Shown here one piece after another: positions 26,033-35,460 of a DNA stretch of 64,000 nt (position 1 is its first letter; each line of letters starts with the position of its first letter). Made by a program: the position numbers and the translations under genes. The notes under the pieces were generated by a model. That model made no database searches. It was not told the DNA's origin and saw only the letters and a list, made by a program, of their open reading frames with translations. Origin of the DNA: Gp6-AA40 sp035496255 (GTDB lineage: Bacteria; Acidobacteriota; Vicinamibacteria; Vicinamibacterales; UBA2999); the NCBI GenBank assembly GCA_035496255.1, contig DATJEU010000070.1, forward strand, positions 1 through 64,000, given 5' to 3'.

Positions 26033-26893
26033 TTACCTCCGCGGTTCGACGCGAATGTTGTCGATCAATCGCGTCTCGCCAATCCACATCGCGCCCGCGA
26101 CGAGTACCGGCGAGCGGCCGATGACGGCAACGGGCTGCAGGTCTCCGGCATCGACGATGTCGAGATATTCGATGCGCACCGACGGATCGCGCGGGACGGC
26201 GGTGTGAGCCGAGTCCTTGATCGCGTTCACATCCGTCGCACCCTCGGCGATTTTCGTCGCCGCCGCGCGGAGTGCCATGTGCAGTGTCGGCGCGAGCCGC
26301 CTTTCGCGGACGCTCAACCGCGCATTTCGCGAGCTGAGTGCCAGGCCGTCGTCTTCCCGCACGGTCGGGACGCCGACGATCGTCACCGCCAGATCGAAGT
26401 CCGCCACCATCCGCCGGATGATTGCCAGTTGCTGCGCGTCCTTCTCGCCGAAGTAGGCGCGATCCGGTTCGACCACGTTGAGCAGCTTCAGCACGACCGT
26501 TGCCACGCCGCGGAAATGTCCGGGCCGATGCGCGCCGCACAGGTGTGTCGCCAGAGGACCGGGATCGACGGTGCAGAGCTGCTCGGCAGGATAGAGATCG
26601 CTGACCGCGGGAACGAAGACGAGATCGGCGCCAAGCTGTTCGCACAGGCGGAGATCGGCCTCGACCGTCCTGGGATAGCGTTCGAGATCGTCCTTCCGAT
26701 CGAATTGCAGCGGGTTGACAAAGATGCTGACGACGACGCGGGCGCATTCGGCGCGCGCCTGCGAGATGAGCGTGGCGTGACCGGGGTGCAGCGCCCCCAT
26801 GGTCGGCACGAAACCAATCGACCCATGGCTGCGCCAGTCTTCGAGTTGCGCACGCACTTCGGCGATCCGTTGAACCGGCTGCAGCGACGTCAT
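26033..26893 (-). CDS. panC: pantothenate synthetase
   Basis: 286 residues. ATP-binding PTMGALHPGH motif (about 31-40), SIFVNPLQFDRKDDLERYPRT, SDLYP, the HLCGAHRPGHFRGVATVV substrate region and LALSSRNARLS (KMSKS-like loop). It joins pantoate and beta-alanine with ATP, the last step of vitamin B5 synthesis. Its ATG overlaps the panB stop (ATGA), giving a coupled panB-panC unit. panD and the ketopantoate reductase gene are not in the window. Confidence 0.97.
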   Translation of the reverse strand: MTSLQPVQRIAEVRAQLEDWRSHGSIGFVPTMGALHPGHATLISQARAECARVVVSIFVNPLQFDRKDDLERYPRTVEADLRLCEQLGADLVFVPAVSDLYPAEQLCTVDPGPLATHLCGAHRPGHFRGVATVVLKLLNVVEPDRAYFGEKDAQQLAIIRRMVADFDLAVTIVGVPTVREDDGLALSSRNARLSVRERRLAPTLHMALRAAATKIAEGATDVNAIKDSAHTAVPRDPSVRIEYLDIVDAGDLQPVAVIGRSPVLVAGAMWIGETRLIDNIRVEPRR

Positions 26894-27726
26894 TCGGCGC
26901 GGCTGGAGCCTGCCGTCGCGGAGGTCGGCGCGGCCGGGAAGCGCCCCTCCCTCACATCGTCGATGTATGCGCGTGCGGCATCCACGATGGTGTGCGCAAG
27001 CCGCGCGTAGGTTCTGGCGAACGGCGGCACGGGCCCCGTCCCGAGTCCGAGAAGATCATGCGCGACGAGGACCTGGCCGTCGCACGCGGCTCCGGCACCG
27101 ATCCCGATCGTCGGGATCGACAGGAGTCGAGTCGCGGCGGCCGCAACGTCAGCCGGGATCGATTCGAGGACGATTCCGAATGCCCCGGCATCCTCGAGCG
27201 CGGTCGCATCCTGCAGCAGGCGGTCGGCCTCAGCCGGTTCGACCGCCTGTCTGCGGTACCCGCCGACCTGGTTCACGGACTGCGGCAGGAGCCCGAGATG
27301 ACCCATGACTGGAATGCCGACCTCCACGAGTCGTCGGACGACGTCGATCACCGGCCTGCCACCTTCAATCTTCACGGCCGCGGCGCCGCCTTCCTGGATC
27401 AGCCGTCCGGCATTTGCCACGGCGTTCGCGACGCTCACCTGCGCCGAGAGGAACGGCATGTCGGCGATGACGAGCGCTCGCGTCGTGCCACGGACGACCG
27501 CCTGGGTGTGATGGACCATCATGTCGAGGGTGACCGGCACGGTGCTCGTGTAACCGAGCGCGACCATCCCGACCGAGTCCCCGACCAGCAGCACGTCGAT
27601 ACCGGCGGCGTCGAACAGCCGCGCCATCGCGGCGTCGTACGCGGTCAGCATGGCGATCGGCTCGCCGCGCTGTTTCATCTCACGCAGATGCGTGACCCGC
27701 ATCAGTCTGCTCCTGGTGTCTGTCAT
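26890..27726 (-). CDS. panB: 3-methyl-2-oxobutanoate hydroxymethyltransferase
   Basis: 278 residues from ATG 27726. Motifs: MLTAYDAAMARLFDAAGIDVLLVGDSVGMV, GYTSTVPVTLDMMVHHTQAV, VKIEGG, VMGHLGLLPQSVNQVGGYRRQ, SIPTIGIGAGAACDGQVLV. It adds a hydroxymethyl group from methylene-THF to 2-oxoisovalerate to make ketopantoate. Placed directly upstream of panC and overlapping by 4 bases the stop of an exported hydrolase gene, so the transcript probably starts at 29.4 kb. Confidence 0.97.
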   Translation of the reverse strand: MTDTRSRLMRVTHLREMKQRGEPIAMLTAYDAAMARLFDAAGIDVLLVGDSVGMVALGYTSTVPVTLDMMVHHTQAVVRGTTRALVIADMPFLSAQVSVANAVANAGRLIQEGGAAAVKIEGGRPVIDVVRRLVEVGIPVMGHLGLLPQSVNQVGGYRRQAVEPAEADRLLQDATALEDAGAFGIVLESIPADVAAAATRLLSIPTIGIGAGAACDGQVLVAHDLLGLGTGPVPPFARTYARLAHTIVDAARAYIDDVREGRFPAAPTSATAGSSRAE

Positions 27727-29378
27727 CGAATCGCCGCAACGGTGCGTGTCAACCACGCGGTAACCGTCGACAACAGGTCCTTGCTCACGTTGCGATCGGG
27801 CAACGTCCCGTACTCGGTGGTCTCCCCGGTGATGGCCGGTGTCAGCAGGTGATTGACGCCGCGGACGATGACCACATCGACCGACTTCGACTTGCTTTCC
27901 TTCCGCGCCAGGTCGGCGAGCTGGTCGGCATGCGCCGGCGGAACCTGCCTGTCCAGGCCACCGTGCACGATCAGCAGCGGCTGCCGGACGTCATCGAGCA
28001 CCTTGGCCGGATCGTATGCGAGAAGACTCTGGAACCAGGGCGTGTCGGCCGCTTTTCTCACGTCAGGTGGAATCGCTTCCCACCCCTTCCCGGTCACGAC
28101 CGCCTGCTGAACCTGCTTCTGCAGCGCCACGCGTTTGTCCTTCTCGGTTTGCGGAAGGATCGACGCGCTCAGTTCAAGTTGTTGTTCCTCGAGGATCTGT
28201 TCGGCGCCGGTCGTCGACGGTGCACTGATCGAGACCACTGCGGCAACGCCCTTGTCGTGCGACGCCGCCACCAGCGCAACCATCGCGCCTTCGCTGTAGC
28301 CGGCGAGGGCGATCTTCTTCTTGTCGACGTCGTTCCTGTCGCTCAGCCACTTCACCACCACGCGCGCATCGTCGGCCAGATCGGCCAGCGTTGCGGATTC
28401 CGAGCGGCCGCCGCTCTGTCCATAGCCCCGCCTGTCGTAACGGACGGCGAGGAACCCGGCGTCAGCGAACGCTCCGGCCAGTTGTCCCAGCGTCGGCACG
28501 CCGAAGATCACACCATCGCGATCGTTCGAGGCCGACGCGCCCAGCAGAATGACGGCGGGCAATTTGCCGGTCGCAGAGGCGTTCCGTGGCCTGGTGATGG
28601 TGGCGGCGAGGTTGAAGCCGACGGCGGGAATGTCGACCGCCTCGTCACCAGGATTCGAGAAGACCTGCATCCGTGAGTTCGACGAGGCGACGTCGCTGCG
28701 AATCAGGTCGATGCCCTGCGCGGTCACCGTCAGCCGCACGAGGTCTCCGCTCGTCGTGGCCGTCAGTGAAACGGGCAGGTCTCCGCTTGGTTGAGTGAAG
28801 AGCAGTTCGTAGCGGCGAACAGCGAACACGTTCGTGCCGACCTGCATCTGCTCGTTGTGAACCTCGCGTACGCGGATGGCGAAGTCCACTCGAGGAGGAA
28901 TGTATGCGTGAAGCTCGGTGCCCGGCAGGTCGGTGGCAAGCCGCTTTGCCATCGCGGTGTAGCCGGCAAAGCCGAAAGCGGTTGGCAACACGACGGTCTT
29001 CGGCGACACCGGTTGCGTGATGTTGATCGGAATCGTGCCTTCGCTTCCCGTGGTGACCGCCGATCCGTTGCTGAAGGCGGTCTTGAGGGTCGCATCCGTA
29101 CCGTTGAAGGACCCTTCGGCGTCAAAGGAGACAGGGGTCCAGTCCGCCGTGTAATGGACTTCCGATCGCCTGAGGGTGATGTTCAGCGGCGCGGCGAATC
29201 GGCCGTCGCTCGTGATCGTCGTCCCGTTCGCATCGGTACGGACCGTGATGGTTTCGGTGCCGGCGGGACGTCCACCCAGAAACAGACTGTAGGTCGCCGG
29301 CCTTGCCGGCTCCTGCGCGTACACGGGCACGGCCAGAACGGCCAGCAACGCCCACGTACAATGAAACGCGACACGCAT
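27723..29378 (-). CDS. exported alpha/beta hydrolase with N-terminal beta-rich domain
   Basis: 551 residues from ATG 29378. A signal peptide (MRVAFHCTWALLAVLAVPVYA) is followed by a beta-rich region of about 220 residues with no motif I recognise, then an alpha/beta hydrolase domain from about 255: GASASNDRDG oxyanion region, nucleophile GYSEGA (Ser in GxSxG), and a late His in RGVNHLL. The layout matches secreted dienelactone-hydrolase or acyl-peptidase-like esterases. Substrate unknown. The start codon shares CATG with the divergent ygfZ start; a -10-like TACGAT lies 8 bases upstream. It probably leads the panB-panC transcript. Confidence 0.85.
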   Translation of the reverse strand: MRVAFHCTWALLAVLAVPVYAQEPARPATYSLFLGGRPAGTETITVRTDANGTTITSDGRFAAPLNITLRRSEVHYTADWTPVSFDAEGSFNGTDATLKTAFSNGSAVTTGSEGTIPINITQPVSPKTVVLPTAFGFAGYTAMAKRLATDLPGTELHAYIPPRVDFAIRVREVHNEQMQVGTNVFAVRRYELLFTQPSGDLPVSLTATTSGDLVRLTVTAQGIDLIRSDVASSNSRMQVFSNPGDEAVDIPAVGFNLAATITRPRNASATGKLPAVILLGASASNDRDGVIFGVPTLGQLAGAFADAGFLAVRYDRRGYGQSGGRSESATLADLADDARVVVKWLSDRNDVDKKKIALAGYSEGAMVALVAASHDKGVAAVVSISAPSTTGAEQILEEQQLELSASILPQTEKDKRVALQKQVQQAVVTGKGWEAIPPDVRKAADTPWFQSLLAYDPAKVLDDVRQPLLIVHGGLDRQVPPAHADQLADLARKESKSKSVDVVIVRGVNHLLTPAITGETTEYGTLPDRNVSKDLLSTVTAWLTRTVAAIR

Positions 29379-29379
29379 G
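29376..29379. other. CATG tetranucleotide serving as two divergent start codons
   Basis: The minus-strand hydrolase starts with the ATG read from 29378 and the plus-strand YgfZ gene with the ATG read from 29377. Neither gene can have an untranslated leader outside the other's coding region. Confidence 0.55.
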
Positions 29380-30375
29380 TCCGCAAATCGTATCAGCTTG
29401 GAGGATTACACGACGGCACGCCAGGGGGCCTTTCTCGGCGCCATTTCCGCTCGAGCTCAGATCGCCGTGGCCGGAAAGGATCGAGCGTCGTACCTGCAGG
29501 GACTGCTGACCAATGACATCGCGGCGCTTGGGCCGGACACGGGCTGTTACGCCGCGTGGCTGACGCCGCAGGGCCGGATGTTGACGGATCTGCACGTGCT
29601 GCAGTCGGACGACATGATCCTGCTCGACGTCCCGGCAGAACTCGCGGAGACGATCCTGCAGCGGCTCGATCAATTCCTGTTCGGCGAGGACGTGCAACTG
29701 GCGTCGCTGGCCGGCAATCTGCAGCCTGTCTGGATCCACGGCCAGTCCGCGCCGGGCGTTCTCGCACGTGTTGTCGCCGATGCGCCGTCGTTCGATGCGT
29801 GGCGCGACTATCAGCATGCGCGCCTCGCGTTCCAGAGCGTTCCGGTCGTGGTCGCGCGCATCAATCAGCTTGGGGTTCCGGGTTTCTGCCTGTACGCCGC
29901 GGCTGATCAGGCGGATGCCCTGGTGGCGTCGTTGCAGGCGAACGGCGCGGCGGCGGTCGATCAGGCGCTGATCAACGCGATGCGGGTCGAGGAGGGCTAT
30001 CCGATCTTCGGACTGGATATGACCGACGACACGATCCCGCTCGAAGCGGGCATCGAGGCGCGCGCGATCTCGTTCACGAAGGGCTGTTACGTCGGACAGG
30101 AGGTCGTCATCCGCGTGCTGCACCGTGGCGGCGGACGCGTCGCACGCCGGCTGGTCGGATTACGGAGCAGCGCGGACATGGCTGCGGGCGCGAAGCTGTT
30201 CGCCGGCGAGCGCGAGATCGGATTCGTGACCAGCGCTGCCACGTCTCCCGCCCTCGGACCGATCGCGCTTGGTTATGTGCACCGCGACTTCACATCGCCC
30301 GGGACCGACGTAAGTGTCGACGGCGCAGGGGGTCGCGCCACGGTGGCGGTTACTGAGCGGCCGATAGCTTCCTGA
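29377..30375 (+). CDS. ygfZ: folate-binding Fe-S cluster assembly factor YgfZ (GcvT family)
   Basis: 332 residues. The hallmark motif KGCYVGQE appears late (in ISFTKGCYVGQEVVIRVLHRGGGRVARRL), and the N-terminal part is GcvT-like (GKDRASYLQGLLTNDI). YgfZ uses folate to help repair or assemble Fe-S clusters in enzymes such as MiaB; it is not a glycine-cleavage aminomethyltransferase. In this window the radical SAM and MutY Fe-S proteins are possible clients. The 3' end overlaps the convergent mutT gene by 26 bases. Confidence 0.93.
   Translation: MSANRISLEDYTTARQGAFLGAISARAQIAVAGKDRASYLQGLLTNDIAALGPDTGCYAAWLTPQGRMLTDLHVLQSDDMILLDVPAELAETILQRLDQFLFGEDVQLASLAGNLQPVWIHGQSAPGVLARVVADAPSFDAWRDYQHARLAFQSVPVVVARINQLGVPGFCLYAAADQADALVASLQANGAAAVDQALINAMRVEEGYPIFGLDMTDDTIPLEAGIEARAISFTKGCYVGQEVVIRVLHRGGGRVARRLVGLRSSADMAAGAKLFAGEREIGFVTSAATSPALGPIALGYVHRDFTSPGTDVSVDGAGGRATVAVTERPIAS
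29387..29392 (-). promoter_or_regulatory. -10-like TACGAT, 8 bases before the exported hydrolase start
   Basis: On the minus strand TACGAT is followed by TTGCGGAC and ATG. It lies inside the ygfZ coding region because the two genes share their start site. Confidence 0.35.
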
Positions 30376-30726
30376 TCAACTCCTCGTCGGCCGGCGGAAA
30401 CCCCAGTTTCGTCAGCTCCGTCCGCGAGACCCAGCGCATCTCCTGACCCAGCATCGGTCGCGGCGTGCTGCGCAGCACGCATGTATAGAAGTAGAGCGTG
30501 ACCGTCAGCTCGGTGTAGGCATGGCTGGTGGAGAGGGCCATCTCACCGACGTCCACATCCGCGCCGAGCTCCTCGCGGATCTCGCGCTGCAATGCCGCTT
30601 CGTGCGATTCACCGGGCGCGATCTTGCCGCCCGGAAACTCCCACATGCCGGCAAGATGCACGCCTTTCTGACGACGCGTGACGAGAAAGGCACCATCGCG
30701 CTCGATCACCGCGGCAACGACGGCAA

Positions 30727-30730
<4 letters not shown>
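30350..30730 (-). CDS. mutT: NUDIX hydrolase, MutT type (8-oxo-dGTP diphosphatase)
   Basis: 126 residues. Complete NUDIX box GGKIAPGESHEAALQREIREELGA (GX5EX7REUXEEXGU). The MWEFPGGK start and LTVTLYFYTC strand match MutT, which removes 8-oxo-dGTP from the nucleotide pool. Its ATG overlaps the stop of the hybrid kinase gene by 4 bases. mutY lies next upstream on the same strand, so two parts of the oxidised-guanine defence are co-located. Confidence 0.92.
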
Positions 30731-32346
<1,616 letters not shown>

Positions 32347-32410
32347 GTGGCCCAAGATCTACCACGGTCGAGGCGCGAAATGAGCTCGTCAGTAAAACGA
32401 TCGCAGATTG

Positions 32411-33109
32411 TCAGCGACTTCGTCGCGCAGGCGATGACACTTTCGCAAACGTACCGCACAGTTTCGTCATCGGACAGCTCTCGCATTTCGGTTTTCGCGC
32501 GACGCAGACCGTCGCGCCGAAATCCATCAGCGCCTGATTGAAGTCGAACACCTGCTTGCGGGGGACGAGTGCCTCCGACACGGACCACAGGTGTTTGTTC
32601 ATCGCGTGCGCCTTCACGTCACCGTGAACGACGAACACGCGATGCAGCACGCGCGCGACGTTGGTGTCGAGGATCGCGGCGCGCTGGCCGAACGCGAAGC
32701 TGCGGATCGCGCCGGCGGTGTACTGACCGATGCCCTTGAACGAGAGCAGTGTCGCCTCGTCGCTCGGCAGCTCGCCGCCGTAACGGGCAACCGACTCCCG
32801 TGCGATCGCGTGCAGGCGCCGCGGCCGGATGTTGTAGCCGAGCGGCCGCCACGTCTCGGTGACCTCGTGCGGGTCCGCGGCGGCGAGCGCCGAGAGCGAG
32901 GGATATTTCTCCAGCCACTCGTGATATTTCGGCAGTACGCGATCGACCTGGGTCTGCTGCAGCATCACTTCCGATACGAGGATGTGATACGGATCGTCGG
33001 TGGTCCGCCACGGCAGGTCGCGGCCGTGGGCGCGATACCAGGTGAGAAGGTGCCGGCGAAAGCGCCGTCGTGCCGCCGGCGCCGGCAGAGAAGAGGCGGG
33101 CATCCGCAC
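32411..33109 (-). CDS. mutY: A/G-specific adenine glycosylase, short form without C-terminal domain
   Basis: 232 residues. Catalytic Glu in SEVMLQQTQVDRV, helix-hairpin-helix FKGIGQYTAGAI with the Tyr typical of many MutY proteins, catalytic Asp in ILDTNVARVL, and the 4Fe-4S loop ending KCESCPMTKLC. Standard MutY has about 350 residues with a C-terminal NUDIX-like domain that reads 8-oxoG; this one stops soon after the Fe-S loop. It may be less specific for 8-oxoG:A or behave as a mismatch glycosylase. It is divergent from the cobalamin adenosyltransferase gene. Confidence 0.88.
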   Translation of the reverse strand: MRMPASSLPAPAARRRFRRHLLTWYRAHGRDLPWRTTDDPYHILVSEVMLQQTQVDRVLPKYHEWLEKYPSLSALAAADPHEVTETWRPLGYNIRPRRLHAIARESVARYGGELPSDEATLLSFKGIGQYTAGAIRSFAFGQRAAILDTNVARVLHRVFVVHGDVKAHAMNKHLWSVSEALVPRKQVFDFNQALMDFGATVCVARKPKCESCPMTKLCGTFAKVSSPARRSR

Positions 33110-33110
33110 C

Positions 33111-33116
33111 TATAAT
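33111..33116 (+). promoter_or_regulatory. -10 box TATAAT before the adenosyltransferase-squalene operon
   Basis: TATAAT 19 bases before the GTG at 33136, with CGGAG as a ribosome binding site between. The reverse strand reads ATTATAGG and may serve the divergent mutY gene. Confidence 0.5.
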
Positions 33117-33135
33117 TTCACGCGCGGAGTCGGTC

Positions 33136-33675
33136 GTGAAGATTTATACGAAAACAGGCGACGCGGGCGAGACCTCGCTGTTCGACAACACGCGGGTGTC
33201 GAAGGCGGACGCCCGGGTCGATGCGTACGGGGAGGTCGACGAACTGAACGCCTGTCTCGGCGTTGCCCGCGCGCTCGATCTCGATCCGGACTTGCACGGC
33301 GCGATCGAACAGATCCAGAAGGAGCTGTTTGCCATCGGCGCCCGCCTGGCGGATCCCTCGCAGCGGATCGCGAGCCGTGTCCACAAGGCCGACGTCCTCA
33401 CCGACCAGGTGGCACGCCTGGAACAGACAATCGATCGGCTCGACACCGAGTTGCCGCCGCTGCGGCGATTCATCCTGCCTGGCGGCTCGCGCGCCGGCGC
33501 GGCGCTGCACCTGGCGCGGACGATCTGCCGGCGCGCCGAGCGGCGCGTCATCGCGCTTGCCGCCGGGGCGGTCGATCCGGTCATCGTCATCTATCTCAAT
33601 CGGCTCTCGGATCTGCTCTTCGTCATGGCTCGCGCGGCGAATCATCGTTCCGGAGTGCCAGAAATCGAGTGGTGA
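33136..33675 (+). CDS. cob(I)alamin adenosyltransferase (PduO type)
   Basis: 179 residues with a GTG start at 33136. N-terminal ATP-binding VKIYTKTGDAGETSLFDN, then RVDAYGEVDELNACLG, and the C-terminal ICRRAERRVIAL motif. It adds the adenosyl group to cob(I)alamin to make coenzyme B12. No B12-dependent enzyme or B12 transport gene is adjacent; the frame runs straight into hpnC by a GTGA overlap. The pairing with squalene genes may simply be operon packing. Confidence 0.94.
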   Translation: MKIYTKTGDAGETSLFDNTRVSKADARVDAYGEVDELNACLGVARALDLDPDLHGAIEQIQKELFAIGARLADPSQRIASRVHKADVLTDQVARLEQTIDRLDTELPPLRRFILPGGSRAGAALHLARTICRRAERRVIALAAGAVDPVIVIYLNRLSDLLFVMARAANHRSGVPEIEW

Positions 33676-34571
33676 CGCCGGTGGTCGCCGATCTTGGCGC
33701 GGCCTACGCGTCGTGCGAGCGGCGGGCACGGTCCCACTACGAGAACTTTCCGGTGGCCTCGTGGTTGCTGCCGCGGCCGATGCGGAAGCACGTGGCTGCG
33801 GTCTATGCCTTCGCGCGCGTCGCGGACGATTTCGCCGACGAGGGCGACCTGCCGCGCGTCGAGCGGCTGCGCCTGCTCGGGCGCTGGCAGCAGCGATTGC
33901 TCGCTGCTCACAGCGGCGGGCCACAGCCTGAGCGCGTGGAAGGAGAGCCGGACGACAGCGCCGCGATCTTCCTCGCGGTTGGCGGGACGCTGCGGCAGTG
34001 TTCGCTGCCGGTGGATCTGTTCGCCGACCTTCTCGACGCGTTCCGGCAGGACGTCGAGGTCAGCTCCTACGCGGATTGGCATGAGCTGTTCGACTACGCG
34101 CGGCGCAGCGCGAATCCCGTGGGACGCCTGGTGCTGCGGATCGCCGGATATCGCGACAGCCGTCTCGACGAGTGGTCGGACGCGATCTGCACCGGTCTTC
34201 AGTTCACGAATTTCTGGCAGGACATCGACGTCGACGCAGCGCGAGGTCGGGTGTATCTGCCGCGCACCGAGCGGTCGCTCGGTCCGGCGATCGGACGAAC
34301 GCGCGATCTGTTTGCCGCCGGCCGGCCGCTTTGCGAGGCGGTTCGCGGCCGTCTTCGTTACGAGCTTCGTGCGACCTGGCTGGGCGGCATGCGCATACTC
34401 GATCGCGTGGATGTGAACCGCGATTTGCCCGGCGATGCGCATAAGGACGTTCCGAGAGGCCGACCTTTCGTAGCGGCGGGCCTTCAGCGCCGCACGACGG
34501 CTCGGCCTGTCCTCGGCCTCGCGGATCTGCCGTCGATCGCGTGGCACACGCTCATGTGGATGGCGCGATGA
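33672..34571 (+). CDS. hpnC: squalene synthase HpnC (hydroxysqualene-forming step)
   Basis: 299 residues with a GTG start at 33672 that overlaps the previous stop. Two Asp-rich Mg2+-diphosphate motifs: VADDFADE (about 46-53) and DIDVD in TNFWQDIDVDAARGRVYLP. HpnC converts presqualene diphosphate to hydroxysqualene. It is followed by hpnD (4-base overlap) and hpnE, which together form the HpnCDE route from farnesyl diphosphate to squalene. No squalene-hopene cyclase is in the window. Confidence 0.93.
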   Translation: MTPVVADLGAAYASCERRARSHYENFPVASWLLPRPMRKHVAAVYAFARVADDFADEGDLPRVERLRLLGRWQQRLLAAHSGGPQPERVEGEPDDSAAIFLAVGGTLRQCSLPVDLFADLLDAFRQDVEVSSYADWHELFDYARRSANPVGRLVLRIAGYRDSRLDEWSDAICTGLQFTNFWQDIDVDAARGRVYLPRTERSLGPAIGRTRDLFAAGRPLCEAVRGRLRYELRATWLGGMRILDRVDVNRDLPGDAHKDVPRGRPFVAAGLQRRTTARPVLGLADLPSIAWHTLMWMAR

Positions 34572-35410
34572 GCCGCGACACCAGTTTTTACTACTCGTTC
34601 CTGGTCCTGCCGCCGCGAAAGCGGAACGCGATCATCGCCGTCTGGGACTTCTGCCGCGCGGTTGACGATGCCGTCGACGAAGTCGTGCCGGAGGAAGAGT
34701 GGAAAGGCGGCCTGACGGCGGCTGCCCGGACGACGGCCGCACGGCAGATCGCGGAATGGCGCAGTGAACTGTCGGCGGTATACAGCGCAGCGCCACGAAC
34801 CGCGCAGGGACGCGCGCTGCAGCCCTACGTCCGTGAGTTCGCCCTGCCGCGTCAACACTTCGAGGCGCTCATCGATGGCGTCGAGATGGACCTCGATCAT
34901 GCGTGCTATCCGAGCTTCGAGGCGCTCTCCGAATACTGCCGGCGAGTGGCTTCTGCGGTCGGATTGATCTGCGTCGAAATTTTCGGCTATCGCGATCCGG
35001 CGACACGCGACTACGCGGTGAGCCTTGGCCTCGCGCTGCAACTGACCAACATCATCCGGGACGTGGCCGCGGATCTTCGGCGGGGGCGGGTGTATCTGCC
35101 CGCGGACGAATTGGCGCGTTTTGGCATTACGCCGGAAGCGCTTGCCGCGGGTGTGATGACGCCGGCCGTCCGTGAGCTCCTGCGCTTCCAATGTGAGCGG
35201 GCACGCCACTACTACCGCCAGGCGGCGGTCGAACGTCCGTTCGTGGATCGCCACAGCCTTGTAGCGGCGGAGATCATGGGCGCGATCTATTTCGAGATTC
35301 TGCGTCGCATCGAGCGCGCCGGCTACGACGTGTTCAGTCAACGCGTCCGCGTGCCGCGCCCGTATCGCGCCGTCATCGCGCTGCGCGTCTGGCTGCGCAC
35401 GCTGCTGTAA
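34568..35410 (+). CDS. hpnD: presqualene diphosphate synthase
   Basis: 280 residues from ATG 34568. Trans-isoprenyl synthase motifs: FCRAVDDAVDE (about 29-39), YCRRVASAVGLICVEIFGY and LTNIIRDVAADLRRGRVYLP. It condenses two farnesyl diphosphates into presqualene diphosphate, the substrate of HpnC. Translationally coupled to hpnC. A decayed palindrome lies in the 50-base gap before hpnE. Confidence 0.94.
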   Translation: MSRDTSFYYSFLVLPPRKRNAIIAVWDFCRAVDDAVDEVVPEEEWKGGLTAAARTTAARQIAEWRSELSAVYSAAPRTAQGRALQPYVREFALPRQHFEALIDGVEMDLDHACYPSFEALSEYCRRVASAVGLICVEIFGYRDPATRDYAVSLGLALQLTNIIRDVAADLRRGRVYLPADELARFGITPEALAAGVMTPAVRELLRFQCERARHYYRQAAVERPFVDRHSLVAAEIMGAIYFEILRRIERAGYDVFSQRVRVPRPYRAVIALRVWLRTLL

Positions 35411-35430
35411 ATGTTGCCCCGAGTCCGTAG

Positions 35431-35452
35431 AGGCCGAGCTTCAGGTCGGCCT
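35431..35452. repeat. decayed REP-like palindrome between hpnD and hpnE
   Basis: AGGCCGA (35431-35437) and TCGGCCT (35446-35452) flank GCTTCAGG. Same GTAG-GGC-type family as the copies at 38.1, 42.7 and 45.2 kb. Confidence 0.5.
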
Positions 35453-35460
35453 TGAACAGA

